From assembly GCA_003194525.1 (NCBI GenBank), contig NBIV01000065.1, positions 186,001 to 250,000 of the forward strand: 64,000 bases of DNA, read 5' to 3'. The DNA comes from Gracilariopsis chorda. Its lineage: Eukaryota; Rhodophyta; Florideophyceae; Gracilariales; Gracilariaceae. A program made the translations under genes and the position numbers. The first letter of the stretch is position 1. Each line of letters begins with the position of its first letter. The notes under the pieces are model-generated. The model searched no databases, was not told the DNA's origin, and was given only the letters and a program-made list of their open reading frames with translations. This document shows, piece by piece, positions 38,501 through 49,084 of the stretch.

Positions 38501-38735
38501 CCGCGGCAAGAGTCAATGTTTGCCCATGAAGGACAGTTGCCGTTGCCACTGTTGTTGCCTTCGTCGCCCCTATTGACGACATCCGTGCGGCTTATGCCGC
38601 ATATTGTCGGCACTCTCTCTTCCGTTCTTCAGTTGAGCAACGGTAATCATGATTTATTACTTGGTCATTACCGTAATATTAATGTCGTGCCATTCCGCAA
38701 ACATGTATACGAGACACACCGGTTCGCAAGGGAGA

Positions 38736-40193
38736 TCAAGCAATCTCCCCGACAACTTGACCCTCAAAATGGGATCGATAGTAGCGTATAACTGCCTGCA
38801 GTTGAGGGACTAACTGCCTTTCCTTCCACTTACCGTTCAGGTTCAAGGCCATCCCGCACCGTATCATCGCTTTTCGAACATAGCCCACACCTTCGCTATC
38901 GCTTTGGGCGCTTACTGCGCGAACAGACTTCGTCGTTAGCTTGAGGAAAGGACGCTTTCCTGGGTTGGTAAGTTTCCCTGACGACCTCGTGCCATCCGAC
39001 CACAGCCCATCATCTAACGCCTCCATCTTGTAATAATCCCAATAATTTTTCCAGAACGTTTTCAGCTTCTGCATAATAAAGCTTTCCGCAGGTTGTATTA
39101 AGTGCGTAGCATTGAATGGAAAGAATCTTATTTCAGTATTGCTCTCTTGTAGTGTCCTCTTCACCCCCTCTGTTACGTCATGCGTGTTGACATTGTCCAT
39201 GTAGAGAACACGTTTGCGCCCGTTTGGTAGGGGTTGAAACACACGTTTTTCCTGCACCCACTGCAGAAAATCCCGTTTTTCCATCCATTCTTTAGGTCCC
39301 GTACGGTAGAACACCCCGGGAACATTACCAGGGAGACCATGGATTGGATAGTTCTTGTCCACGTTTTTAAATATCAGCATTGGTGTTTCGAGACGCGCAG
39401 TAGGGCACCCAGAGATTAATATCATCATTGTCATTCCGTCGTCACCAGATACAACATCTGCATATCTGACACTCTTCTCACCAACTAAAGCCAAGGTCTT
39501 GTGATTGTCCATCTTTATGCAGAAATGAGTCTCTTCGGCGTTGAATACATCTTCTTCCTTAAGTAGATTTTAACGAAACTCTCTGGCCAATTGACCAAGA
39601 TGGAACGCAACCTCTCGTTCAATCTGTTCTTGCTTCGTTAGCGAGACCATTAGCTTCCCGCACTGTGCTCGAGTGACCATATTACCTTTTTCCATGAAGG
39701 ACTAAATCCATCGCGGAGTTATAAAATCTTTGATCGGTTTACCGCTCTTAAGGTCCGTCATGTTTTGATGATATTCGCCGTCTTTTTTTCCCGAAATGAG
39801 GGGCATACTCAGCTTTCGAAGGATGCGAGCATTAAATTTGATTCCTGTCTTCTTCATGCGATTGAATTTTTCTAGCAAATGTTTGTGGAGAACAGCTACC
39901 CACGGCGTCATTTTACGGCCACGTCCTTTCCCAGCTTTTGGATAATGTCACTGCAATCCATTCTTCGTGTTTCTGACAAACGAACGGTTACTTCTTTTTG
40001 AAACCAGATCGTCAGCAGTAGTGAGAACGTTTCGGAGCTTCCAATACCGACTGGCTTTCTGTAAGTTGGCTTTTGGAGTTCCTCTGAAAAGCTGGGTAAA
40101 CTGTTTGACGGTGAGGGAGATGATGTGATTTTTCCCTTTCGCTTCGGCTGTTTGAATCATCCACTTAGCTACACGCGCCTTGTTAGTGTTCAT
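38736..40193 (-). pseudogene. DDE_1 (pogo/CENP-B-type) transposase, inactivated
   Basis: About 485 codons in one frame. The N-terminal DNA-binding part (40193-39700: VKQFTQLFRGTPKANLQKAS, ILRKLSMPLISGKKDGE) is followed by the catalytic domain: FNAEETHF (near 39540), VRYADVVSGDDGMTMMILIS, RVLYMDNVNTHD, FFPFNATHLIQPAESFIMQK, then RSSGKLTNPGKRPFLKL and AMIRCGMALNLNGKW. The last blocks resemble DDE_1 transposases I know from oomycetes. Three in-frame stops lie at 39948-39950, 39702-39704 and 39570-39572. At the positions where DDE_1 proteins usually have the first and third acidic residues (DET and QP-D) this copy has E (AEET and QPAESF), so the triad would read E-D-E. Inactive. Confidence 0.9.
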
Positions 40194-40590
40194 GAAAACA
40201 TTTTGGACTTTTCGTTAAGTCTGGCCAATGTGAAGGGCACTTGATGCTGGCCCTGAGGGGCTGTTGTCTTTTGAAGCGATAGAGATATTTGGTGCAGTGG
40301 CGGCGTCACTGAGGTCTGGATTGGCCTGCAGAGCTGAACGAAAAAAGGCGGTAAGCAGCGGAGAGCCGTAGGGGGACGTGGTTATGCTCTTGTGATTGTT
40401 TCATGAAATAAAAGCTCTCAGGTGGAGTGGAGTGACGTTCTCCTACCTTTAGTGACCTGTTTTTACGCGCGCTTTTCGTTTGAATTACAAAGAGGTGTCC
40501 CGAACTCACACTATTTTGGTGAGGATACTGGCTCCCGCCACATGAATTAGTGTGGGCCACACTATATAGCGCTTCTACACTATCTTTGAA

Positions 40591-40616
40591 CCCACACTAG
40601 TCACATTGTTCACCTG
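40591..40616 (-). repeat. Right terminal inverted repeat of pogo-like element
   Basis: Inverted copy of 37571-37596. Between each terminal repeat and the interior are several copies of TAGTGTGG in both orientations (37588, 37642, 37731 and near 40548), likely transposase-binding sites by analogy with other Tc1/mariner elements. Confidence 0.85.
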
Positions 40617-40618
40617 TA

Positions 40619-41801
40619 CCTTTTTGTACCGTTGATACATACACGCGTCGCTAACCACCACCAGCGGCCCGTCCTGGGTCAACGATAACTTTTGGTGACT
40701 CGTCGCACATTGGTGTGCCGGATCTTCGAAGTTGAACCTACTCGAAGATGAATCACTCTCTTTCTCTCTCTTTCTCTTCTTTGTTGTGGTCTACAGCCCT
40801 CTATTTCGCAGCTGTAGAGATCTGCTAAATGAACCAATTCGCTTTCCTCGAAAAGCCCAAAAACCTTCTGGGCCATTGTAGAACTAAATATTTGACGAAT
40901 TGATGGCATCTTGCTTGTGGTGTGAGAAGCTCTCGGCGTTGCAAAGCAAAAATGTCGGACAACGCCCACCAAAAAAACCCAGGGATTGGGTTTCGCTCTA
41001 ATTCCAAGAACTGGTTTGATTTACTATCTTTACACGCCATTCAGATGGCAAGATGGCAATGAACGACGTGGTGGTGACAAGAAAAAAAAAAGTTTACCCT
41101 GCTTGGTAGCCAATAGATGAGCACTAACCACCAAAAAGACCAAAGTGGGTCTTCAAACCACCAAAAAAAACATAGACAATCTAAATACACAATACAATGA
41201 CCGATATTTCAACCTTTCCCAGTACTGAAAAAACAAGGAAAGCGTTAAGGGTCCTTAGGCGATATCAATAACCTTCTTGAGTGAACACAGCGAAGAAAGA
41301 ACGAAAGAAAGAGATAATCCGAGCCACCTCTGAGGCCAGGAAAATACACAAGTAAAGACTAACTGCCACCAGAACAAAAGGCTGATATCCTAGGCAATAA
41401 GATCGGAAAACCAAGAGAAACTTGACGAGCAGTCCAAAATCAAGCCGAGATAAAGGACAAAATTTGAACCAGAGAACCAAGTAGACGGTGTTTGATATAA
41501 GTGTTGGTGCCGGCACCACGGGCTGGCTAGGGTTGCAAGACGTAAAAGACTCCAGCCAGGAAGGAGCTGCTGAACTCTACGGAAGAGTTTGTTGAGACAG
41601 AACTGGGCTGAGGCTGGGGTTGAGTTGTGGGGTGTGGTAGCCGGAGTTGGGGCAGAAGCCAACATCCGGCCTCGTTTATAGACAAATAAACTATTACATA
41701 CGCTCTTGTTTTGCATAGTGCCATGACCTCGCAGCTTGACAGGACGCACATTGTACGTAACTACTTACCGTGACGCGATATAATGCGCGAACAGCCACTA
41801 T
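40619..41801. other. Unassigned DNA between pogo element and F1
   Basis: A minus-strand 97-residue frame at 40679-40972 (SIRQIFSSTMAQKVFGLFEE) has no recognised domain. Another minus-strand frame, LTQDGPLVVVSDACMYQRYK (near 40685-40625), reads up to the transposon boundary and might be part of a disrupted host gene. The stretch 41240-41760 is purine-rich on the plus strand, and its minus strand has a TATA-like CTATAAAC near 41680; it could be a decayed LTR or promoter but I found no partner. A-runs lie near 41080-41170. Confidence 0.35.
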
Positions 41802-41806
41802 GTAAC

Positions 41807-42872
41807 TGTCGGTCGTGAAATTGGTAGAATATTCCAGCACTGCTGGAACACACTTGTAGAGTGCTCCAGCAGTGTCTGTAGCATTGTAAGCGTCGCTGGC
41901 CCAGCATTACCACTGTATTTCGGTGATGCAGTCACCAGTTGCTAAATTACTATTGGTTAGTGTGCAGCTCCAGAGGCTTCTGGAAGCCAATGGAGTAACC
42001 TAGACGCACACATGAGTAAGTAGAAAGTAGTAATGCGTTTCTGTGTTGTTTTGCATGCTTTTTGACTCTATAAAAGGGCGAGTTGAGTCCCGAACTTCGG
42101 TCCGGACTCATCTCAAGGAGAACTGCATCTCAATTTCTCACCCCTACAACTGTGTCCACTATTACTATCAACCATCAACTCTCAACCGTACATAGTGAGG
42201 CGCTTGCCGCTTTGTGCATACTTGAGGTGGGGCATAACCGTCGCTGAGACCGGTTGAAGCGCCCTTGGCGTGGACGAAAGACGGGTAATGTGTACCAAAG
42301 GCGCTTCTGTCGTCTGTGAGCCCCCACCGGAGCTTTGCTCGGATAACGGTGACGGTCGAAAGACCTGGTGGTCTCCGGACGAAGGTGCTTGATGGAAAGC
42401 TGTCCGCAGGCCACGTGCCGTGCAACCTCTTCTGCAAAGGGCCAGATTGGGTATAGAGTGAAACCATATCCTGCTGTTAGTAGTTCTCCTTTGGAAGCCC
42501 TGTAAGGATTGTACGCACCTGCTTTTGGTTGGTGCAGAAGTGGATAGGCTGCAGAAATCACTTCATATCTGGAGTGTCTTACCGGAAGGCGGGGGTCTGA
42601 CTCCTAGTGACCCTTGAAATAATTCTTGGGTTGTGTGCCGTTTCAAGAAGTATCAAGAAGATCGTATTTTGATTGAGCCTTGTGCTCTCCTTTTGTATTT
42701 GTTGTTATCGTTGCAGGTTGAGTCCTTTTGGTCCCTGCATTGGTTGTTCATTTGATCTTTTGATCGTGTTGTTTCATCTTTTTGGGGCTTCGGTCTACGA
42801 GGATTACCTTTTTTAGGCTAATTTGTCATTTATTTTGGCCCCCTGCGTCACCGTCTCGTGATGGCGCCCACA
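41807..42872 (+). repeat. 5' LTR of gypsy F1
   Basis: It starts TGTCGGTCG and ends GGCGCCCACA, pairing with 47487-48552. It contains TATAAAA at 42069-42075, which predicts a transcript start near 42100 and therefore a long structured R-U5 leader of about 750 nt. A GAAA-capped stem (GGTC-GAAA-GACC) sits at 42354-42365. An inverted repeat of TTCCAGCA flanks a single C near 41832-41848. The gag start codon (42861) lies inside its last 12 bases. Confidence 0.95.
42069..42075 (+). promoter_or_regulatory. TATA box of F1 5' LTR
   Basis: TATAAAA in the context CTCTATAAAAGGGCG, repeated at 47749-47755 in the 3' LTR. It is the only strong TATA motif in the LTR. Confidence 0.7.
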
Positions 42873-44090
42873 TGGTACTCTCGAGGAGGGCATTCTTCTG
42901 ATTCTAGCCCTACATTTCTTTCTTTCGATGGACTGTCTGTAGACGTTGTGATGTTTTTCTTCTACTTTGAGAATGCTGCTATGAGAGGAAAGACCGAAGA
43001 CGATATGGCGCTCGAGCTTCTTGGCTTTCTAGAGAAGAAAGCCTTCGAGTTTTATTATGATACTTAGGCCATTAATGGTTCCCTCTCTGAAGAAGCAAAA
43101 GATTATCAATCCGTGAAACAAGCTTTTATCAATCGCTTTGGAAAAGTCGAAGAACCTGAAGAGGATATTCACCTGGCAATATCGGCTAAACTGGATTATG
43201 GAGATTTGGTTGGTTCCTTTAGTCATATGGACAACCTCTTCCAGAAAGCTGGATTCAATTGTAAGGCAAACGTCGGCCTGTTAGGAAAAGCGGTGATGGA
43301 ATACGCTGATTTAGCCCAGTTCATCGTCTTTCGTGGTGCAGAAGATTATGAAGAGTTGAAGGTTCAAGTGAAAGCCTTCGATGCTCCCAAGAAAGCGATG
43401 GGTTCGCATGTTTCATTCAGGGGTCCACCGAAGCGTATTGTCCAAAACCACAGACCATTGGATCATTCTTCCCACCACGGTTTGGAGTCCAAGGTTGATA
43501 GATTATCCGAACATTTTGCAGAGCCTACTCTCATGGTTAAGAAGTCACAGGCGGAGCGCAGAGATTACGAGAAAACATGCGCATACTATAGGAAGCCCGG
43601 TCACTACGCGTCTCAATTTGATGCCAAACCACACCGTGATACCAGATGTGCTAACTGTGGAAAGCTTGGGCACTCTGAGATTGCTTGTTGGAGACTTATC
43701 AGGCCCAACGAGACTGGAAAGGGGTCGGAAAACAGAGAGGAACAGAAAGATTCTTCGTCCGGCGCACAGAAGAGGTCTGATACCGTTTCTATCGTGACTG
43801 AGAACCCTCGGAGTGCCGAAGTCGTCGCTACGACCAAGAGAAGTGCCGATGGTTAAGCGCTCCCGAAGCAGCGCCATTCAGATGGCAGAGCGCCTATCCC
43901 TTCCTTGTTGAATCCACCTGGCTATGAAGAGAGAATCCTCAGCGCAAAGGGTCATGAGCAGAGGGAAAAGAAACAAAAACAGAGAAAGTCCACGAAAGAG
44001 AGCATAAAGGATCATGCAAGCAAGTATAATGTTCTAACGGAGCTGGCTAATGCCTCATCTGGGCTCACGTTTGGGTAATTAATCCGTGGA
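42861..44090 (+). pseudogene. gag region of F1
   Basis: It opens MAPTWYSRGGHSSDSSPTFL, with the first codons inside the LTR and the next ones across the primer-binding site. The body carries a retrotransposon-gag-like helical region (LELLGFLEKKAFEFYYD, VKQAFINRFGKVEEPEEDIH) and a nucleocapsid zone near 43580-43690 with a zinc knuckle CANCGKLGHSEIAC (CX2CX4HX4C), preceded by a related, less regular CAYYRKPGHYASQF. A basic tail follows. Capsid and RNA-packaging roles follow from the family. Confidence 0.8.
42873..42890 (+). other. Primer-binding site of F1
   Basis: TGGTACTCTCGAGGAGGG follows the LTR with no spacer. It begins TGG, the complement of a tRNA CCA end. The tRNA species was not identified. 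Confidence 0.65.
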
Positions 44091-44234
44091 GACGCCGATG
44101 ACGCTAAGAAAGAGATTCGAAAGTTCATTAGCCGAAAAAGCAATGTCCGACGCTCTTTTTTTGCTCCAGTTGGCGGACAGCCTAGAAGTCTGGAAGCAGT
44201 TCCTGTAAGGATATATAGAACTAAAACCGAAGCT

Positions 44235-47200
44235 TTGCTTGATTCTGGTGCTGTCCCTAACCTCATGTATACTAAGCTGTGCATGAAACTATCGTTGGAG
44301 CCCGAACCTACCTCAAAGAAGATCACGGTTGCTAATGGAACAAGCGCTGTATGTAAGGGTATACTTCATGATTTGCCCATTTCGTTCGGAGGCATTTCAA
44401 TTCCATTGGAGTTCCTTGTAATCGGAGCGCCTCCATTCGATATTATTGTTGGGTGTCCCACACTTGAGACGCTTCAGGCCTGCCTAGATCTTGGTAATCA
44501 ACAAGTTAAGATGAAGATAGCTGGCAAGAAAGTGACACTTGGGTTTGACTATGCTCACGTTGAAGTATCAGAAGGGGATGAAGGTGACACGGATAGCGAC
44601 GATTTTACGTCTGACTCCGACGCTGCTTGTGATGAGAGCGGTTCCGAGGAGAATGATGAACAGGTCATCGCTCTGACAGGCAAGACTAAAGACGAAAGTA
44701 ATGGCATGATAACAGAGTTGGACATCACTACTAAGGATCAGCATGATGAGTTGTTGTTCTCAAAGCTCTCTCATGTACCAGAGAAAGAACAAAAGGAGAT
44801 GAGCTCATGCCTGAAAGAAGCTGATGTAATCGCGTGGTCACTAACAGATCTGCGCCCTGCCGATGTCCCCGTCTCACATTCCTTCGAGCTCACCGTTGAT
44901 AAGCCAATATATTTCCGGGCAAGAAGAATGTCCCCGAAGCACAATGAGGTCATTCGAAAGGAAATAGATCTCCTACTTGAAGCCGGTATTATTACCCCTT
45001 CTTCGTCAGCCTGGTCGTTCCCAGTGGTCATAGCCTCTAAGAAGGATGGATCTCCAAGGTTCTGTGTGGACTACCGAGAACTCAATAGGTTCATGAAGGC
45101 CGATCGCTGGCCGCTGCCTCAAATGGAGGAAATCTTTGACGAACTTCGCGGGTGTTGCGTGTTCACTACACTCGATCTGTTTTCTGGATACTGGCAAGTG
45201 AGAATGTCTGAAGAATCCAAAGAGATGACCACTTTTGTTTGCAGGTATGGAAATTTCATGTTCGAAGTCATGCCTTTTGGTCTAATGAATGCTCCCTCTA
45301 CCTTTCAGCGGATGATGGACCATGTTCTTAGAGATCTGCCGTTTGTGAGAGTCTATATTGATGACGTTGTTATATTCTCTAATAACCTGGAAGAGCATAC
45401 TGTTCATCTGAAGTTAGTGCTGGAACGCATTAGTAAGCACGGCCTTAAGGTTAAGTTGTCAAATTGTTTCTTTGCACTCCCAGGAATATCTCTTTTTGGA
45501 CATGTAATTGATTCCAGTGAGGTATCTGTGGACTACTCAAAGATTGAGAAGATACAGGGCGCCCCAATCCCCAGAACTACGACAGAGCTAAGGTCATTTC
45601 TTGGATGGGCAGGGTACTATCGCCGATTCATCAGAGGCTTTGCAGAGACATATTCAGCTCTTCACAGTGCTATATCTGGGACCAGGAATCTGACATGGAC
45701 GGATGACATGCTTGATGCCTTTCACAGTTTGAAGAAGAAGCTGACAGAGCCCCCATTGTTATCGTTTCCAGACTTCGTGGAGCCTTTCATTATGGAGACC
45801 GACGCTTCCAGTGTTTCCCTTGGCGCAGTGTTATCTCAGAAGAAAGAAGATGGAAAGAATCACCCGCTTTAATTTGCCAGCCGTACCATGACTGCAGCAG
45901 AAAAAAATTAATCTGCATGCGCAAGAGAAGCTTTGGCGGTCATATTTGCTCTTAAGAAGTTCAGGGTGTATCTTCTTTCGTCCGTTCCATTCAAGGTCAT
46001 CACTGATCACATGGCTCTGCGTTATGCATTCCAGAAGCGAGATATACATGGACGCTTAGCACGCTGGCTCGATTTCCTGGCTGAATATGACTTCGAGATT
46101 GAGTACCGCGCAGGCAAGGATAATGGTGCTGCCGATTATCTCTCTAGGGTCGTTCATGGAAATGAAGTTGAAGTGCACGAAGACGAAGGGGATTTGGGTT
46201 GTCTGGTCTCTGACGCCGTACAGTTTTCTGGACTGGAACCGTACTATGCTAATATTGCTCGCTACCTTTCTGGGTCGCCTTCTGATGAGGAAGATGCCTA
46301 CATCCGTCAGGCGATCCGACGAAACGCTAAGCGGTTCCCTGTCTGGGAAGGGAAGCTCTTCAGAAGAATGGTGAATCACCTACGAGTTGTCCCAGACATC
46401 AAACTGAGACAAAACATTATCAAGTCGTTTCATGATGAGATCGGACATTGGGACGTAAAGGCTACGAGGAAGATGATCACTGAGAGGTTCTGGTGGCTCA
46501 ATATTTACCAAGAAATTGGAGAATATGTCAAGAGTTGCGACGAATGTCAGAGAATGGCCCCACTTCCCAAGTACTACAGCAACATGCATACTCCCATGTC
46601 CTCTCTTTTTGATGTATACTCGATTGACTTCGCAGGCCCATTCCCGAAAAGCAAGTCCGGGCACAGGTTTCTTCTGGTTTGTGTGGAGCACTTGACCGGC
46701 TGGCCTATTTCTATTCCCACCAAAACATCTACGTCACAAATGGTTATTGAGTTTGTGAAGAAGATGATCATTTCTCCTTTCGGGCTGCCTAGGATCATTG
46801 TGTCAGACAAAGCGACTTGCTTCACTTCTAACTCACTTTCAGCTTTCATGGAAGAAAATGGTATCAAGTGGAAGACAGTCCTGGCTTACGCTCCCATGTC
46901 GAATGGTAGAGGTGAAAGAATGGTTGCTGACCTTAAGCAGTCTCTTGGAAAGATGTTGCTTGCAAACTGTTGTAGTTGGGACGATGAGCTTTCTTCTGTA
47001 CTGTATGGATACCGTCGCAGACACCTAGCCAGTGGAATCTCGCCTTTCGAGCTACTTTATGGCGTGAAGCCGTGCATGGACCGAGAGGAGTATGGCATGG
47101 TAACCAGAAGGACGAATTCTACGGACAAATTCAGAGCAGTCAAAGCTTTAGCAGCATCTAACCCCAGGGCGGAGCGTTCTGTGCTCAGACGCAGGCAAAA

Positions 47201-47465
47201 TTTTGACGAGAAGAAGATACAGAAGTTTCAAGTTGGCGATCTGGTTTTGGTGGCAAAGGGAAAGGCCTTGAATACAACAATTAAGTGGCCTGCATTCTCT
47301 TCGAAGTTCTTTGGCCCATGTCGTGTTGTGAGAGCCATGCACCCCCGCTACACATTGGTTTCCCCACACAATCGCTACACCAGACATGGCATTCACGCTC
47401 GTCGCTTGAAGATGTTCTTTCAGCGTCCGAATGGAGTTTACATTTTCAAGGTTGCCATGGCGTAG
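44235..47465 (+). pseudogene. pol region of F1 (protease, RT, RNase H, integrase)
   Basis: Protease has LDSGAVPNLMYTKL near 44240. RT has FCVDYRELNRFMKADRWPLP near 45060-45120 and VYIDDVVIFS near 45353-45380. RNase H has METDASSVSLGAVLSQ near 45795. Integrase has an H2C2 zinc domain (FHDEIGHWDVKATRKMITERF, then CDECQRM, 46430-46555), the catalytic core (VYSIDFAGPFPKSKSGHRFL; IVSDKATCFTSNSL; the E in SNGRGERMVADLKQ) and a C-terminal end with YTRHGIHARRLKMF. Nearly whole. No chromodomain is seen. Confidence 0.9.
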
Positions 47466-47486
47466 CAACCTTTGAAGTTGGGATTG

Positions 47487-48552
47487 TGTCGGTCGCGAAA
47501 TTGGTAGAATATTCCAGCACTGCTGAAACACACGTGTAGAGTGCTCCAGCAGTGTCTGGAGCATTGTAAGCGTCGCTGGCCCAGCATTACCACTGTATTT
47601 CGGTGATGCAGTCACCAGTTGCTAAATTACTATTGGTTAGTGTGCAGCTCCAGAGGCTTTTGGAAGCCAATGGAGTAACCTAGACGCACACATGAGTAGG
47701 TAGAAAGTAGTAATGCGTTTCTGTGTTGTTTTGCATGCTTTTTGACTCTATAAAAGGGCGAGTTGAGTCCCGAACTTCGGTCTGGACTCATCTCAAGGAG
47801 AACCGCATCTCAAGTCCTCACCCCTACAACTGTTTCCACTATTACTATCAACCATCAACTCTCAACCGTACATAGTGAGGCGCTTGCCGCTTTGTGCATA
47901 CTTGAGGTGGGGCATAACCGTCGCTGAGACCGGTTGAAGCGCCCTTGGCGTGGACAAGAGACGGGTAGTGTGTACCAAAGGCGCTTCTGTCGTCTGTGAG
48001 CCCCCACCGGAGCTTTGCTCGGATAACGGTGACGGTCGAAAGACCTGGTGGTCTCCGGACGAAGGTGCTTGACGGAAAGCTGTCCGCAGGCCACGTGCCG
48101 TGCAACCTCTTCTGCAAAGGGCCAGATTGGGTATAGAGTGAAAGCATATCCCGCTGTTAGTAGCTCTCCTTTGGAAGCCCTGTAAGGATTGTACGCACCT
48201 GCTTTTGGTTGGTGCAGAAGTGGATAGGCTGCAGAAATCACTTCATATCTGAAGTGTCTTACCGGAAGGCGGGAGTCTGACTCCTAGTGACCCTTGAAAT
48301 AATTCTTGGGTTGTGTGCCGTTTCAAGAAGTATCAAGAAGAGCGTATTTTGATTGAGCTTTGTGCTCTCCTTTTGTATTTGTTGTTATCGCTGCAGGTTG
48401 AGTCCTTTTGGTCCCTGCATTGGTTGTTCATTTTATCTTTTGATCGTGTTGTTTCATCTTTTTGGGGCTTCGGTCTACGAGGATTACCTTTTTTAGGCTA
48501 ATTTGTCATTTATTTTGGCCCTCTGCGTCACCGTCTCGTGATGGCGCCCACA
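47487..48552 (+). repeat. 3' LTR of gypsy F1
   Basis: 1066 bp, the same length as the 5' LTR. A short purine-rich tract (GAAGTTGGGATTG) precedes it. Roughly 20 differences from 41807-42872 by eye suggest recent insertion. Confidence 0.95.
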
Positions 48553-48694
48553 GTAACCACCTAAACTTAGAATACACTGCACGCGTATGACCGTTGCCAA
48601 CATAAATAAATTGTATGGCCAACATGGCTCATTTGCCTGCCGCTTCGTGGTTGCTACTCAACACGTGGATCACACGTGCACTCGGTACGTTCAC
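48553..48694. other. Short spacer between F1 and D
   Basis: 142 bp that includes the right GTAAC duplication of F1. No gene seen; probably older host or element DNA into which F1 and D inserted. Confidence 0.5.
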
Positions 48695-49050
48695 TGTAGC
48701 AATTCTGGACAGTAAGCACTTACTTTTGAAGCAAAACACAGAAAATAAAAATGTCTTTTATTTAAACTTTGGTGGGGAGGTACTTCTAGACACTCGAACC
48801 ACTCTAATTTGGTTGAGCAAGAAAGAGAGAGAGACGCGGTCGGCCGCGGCAACTTTCTTCCTCTTATATAAAGTTTAGAATAGTGCATAGACCTCAATAA
48901 AGCCATAATTTCATGTTCATACTATCTATCTGTTATTACTTTCATACATTAAAGCAATGCAGTTTAGGAATTTGGGATTGAATTCAGGTTTTATCCCAAA
49001 TTCCTATAATTTGCATGCTTATCTTGCCATCAAGGCGAGAATTCATAACA
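48695..49050 (-). repeat. 3' LTR of chromovirus D (probable limits)
   Basis: On the minus strand it begins TGTTATGAATTC directly after a polypurine tract (TTTTAGGGGGGAGTAAT, 49051-49067). It contains a TATA-like TTTATATAAGAG near 48870 and AATAAAAG near 48755, and may end CTACA at 48695. The outer limit is an estimate because the other LTR is outside the window. Confidence 0.6.
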
Positions 49051-49084
49051 ATTACTCCCCCCTAAAATTATTATTCGTCCTCGA

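Larger units (their letters stand above)
37571..40616 (-). mobile_element. pogo-like (Tc1/mariner superfamily) DNA transposon
   Basis: A 26-bp terminal inverted repeat beginning CAGGTGAACA occurs at 37571-37596 and, inverted, at 40591-40616, with two mismatches. TA dinucleotides flank both ends (37569-37570 and 40617-40618), as expected for this superfamily. Inside are a minus-strand DDE_1 transposase (38736-40193) and a GC-rich low-complexity tract (about 37920-38500). The element is 3046 bp. The transposase is interrupted, so the copy cannot move on its own unless a source is present elsewhere. Confidence 0.9.
41807..48552 (+). mobile_element. Ty3/gypsy element F1 (young, about three breaks)
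   Basis: Two 1066-bp LTRs (41807-42872 and 47487-48552) differ at about 2% of positions by eye. A perfect 5-bp target duplication GTAAC flanks the element (41802-41806 and 48553-48557). Internal order is gag with two zinc knuckles, protease, RT, RNase H and integrase, the Ty3/gypsy order, with no chromodomain before the 3' LTR. The element is nearly whole, with about three breaks. It sits 142 bp from the 3' LTR of D. Confidence 0.95.

Noticed and set aside
38025-38576. 183-residue Pro/Leu/Arg-rich open frame and its neighbours in other frames
   Set aside because: All frames across the CCGCCTTGC-type repeats are open because of base composition. No start context or domain supports a gene.
41240-41760. 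Possible extra LTR or promoter left of F1
   Set aside because: It has a TATA-like word on the minus strand and strong strand bias in pyrimidines, but no second copy in the window and no clear ends.
42175-42561. 128-residue antisense open frame in the F1 LTRs, repeated at 47855-48241
   Set aside because: Both copies lie in the two LTRs, which are near-identical by descent, so repetition is not independent evidence. It has no motif and lies antisense to the leader.
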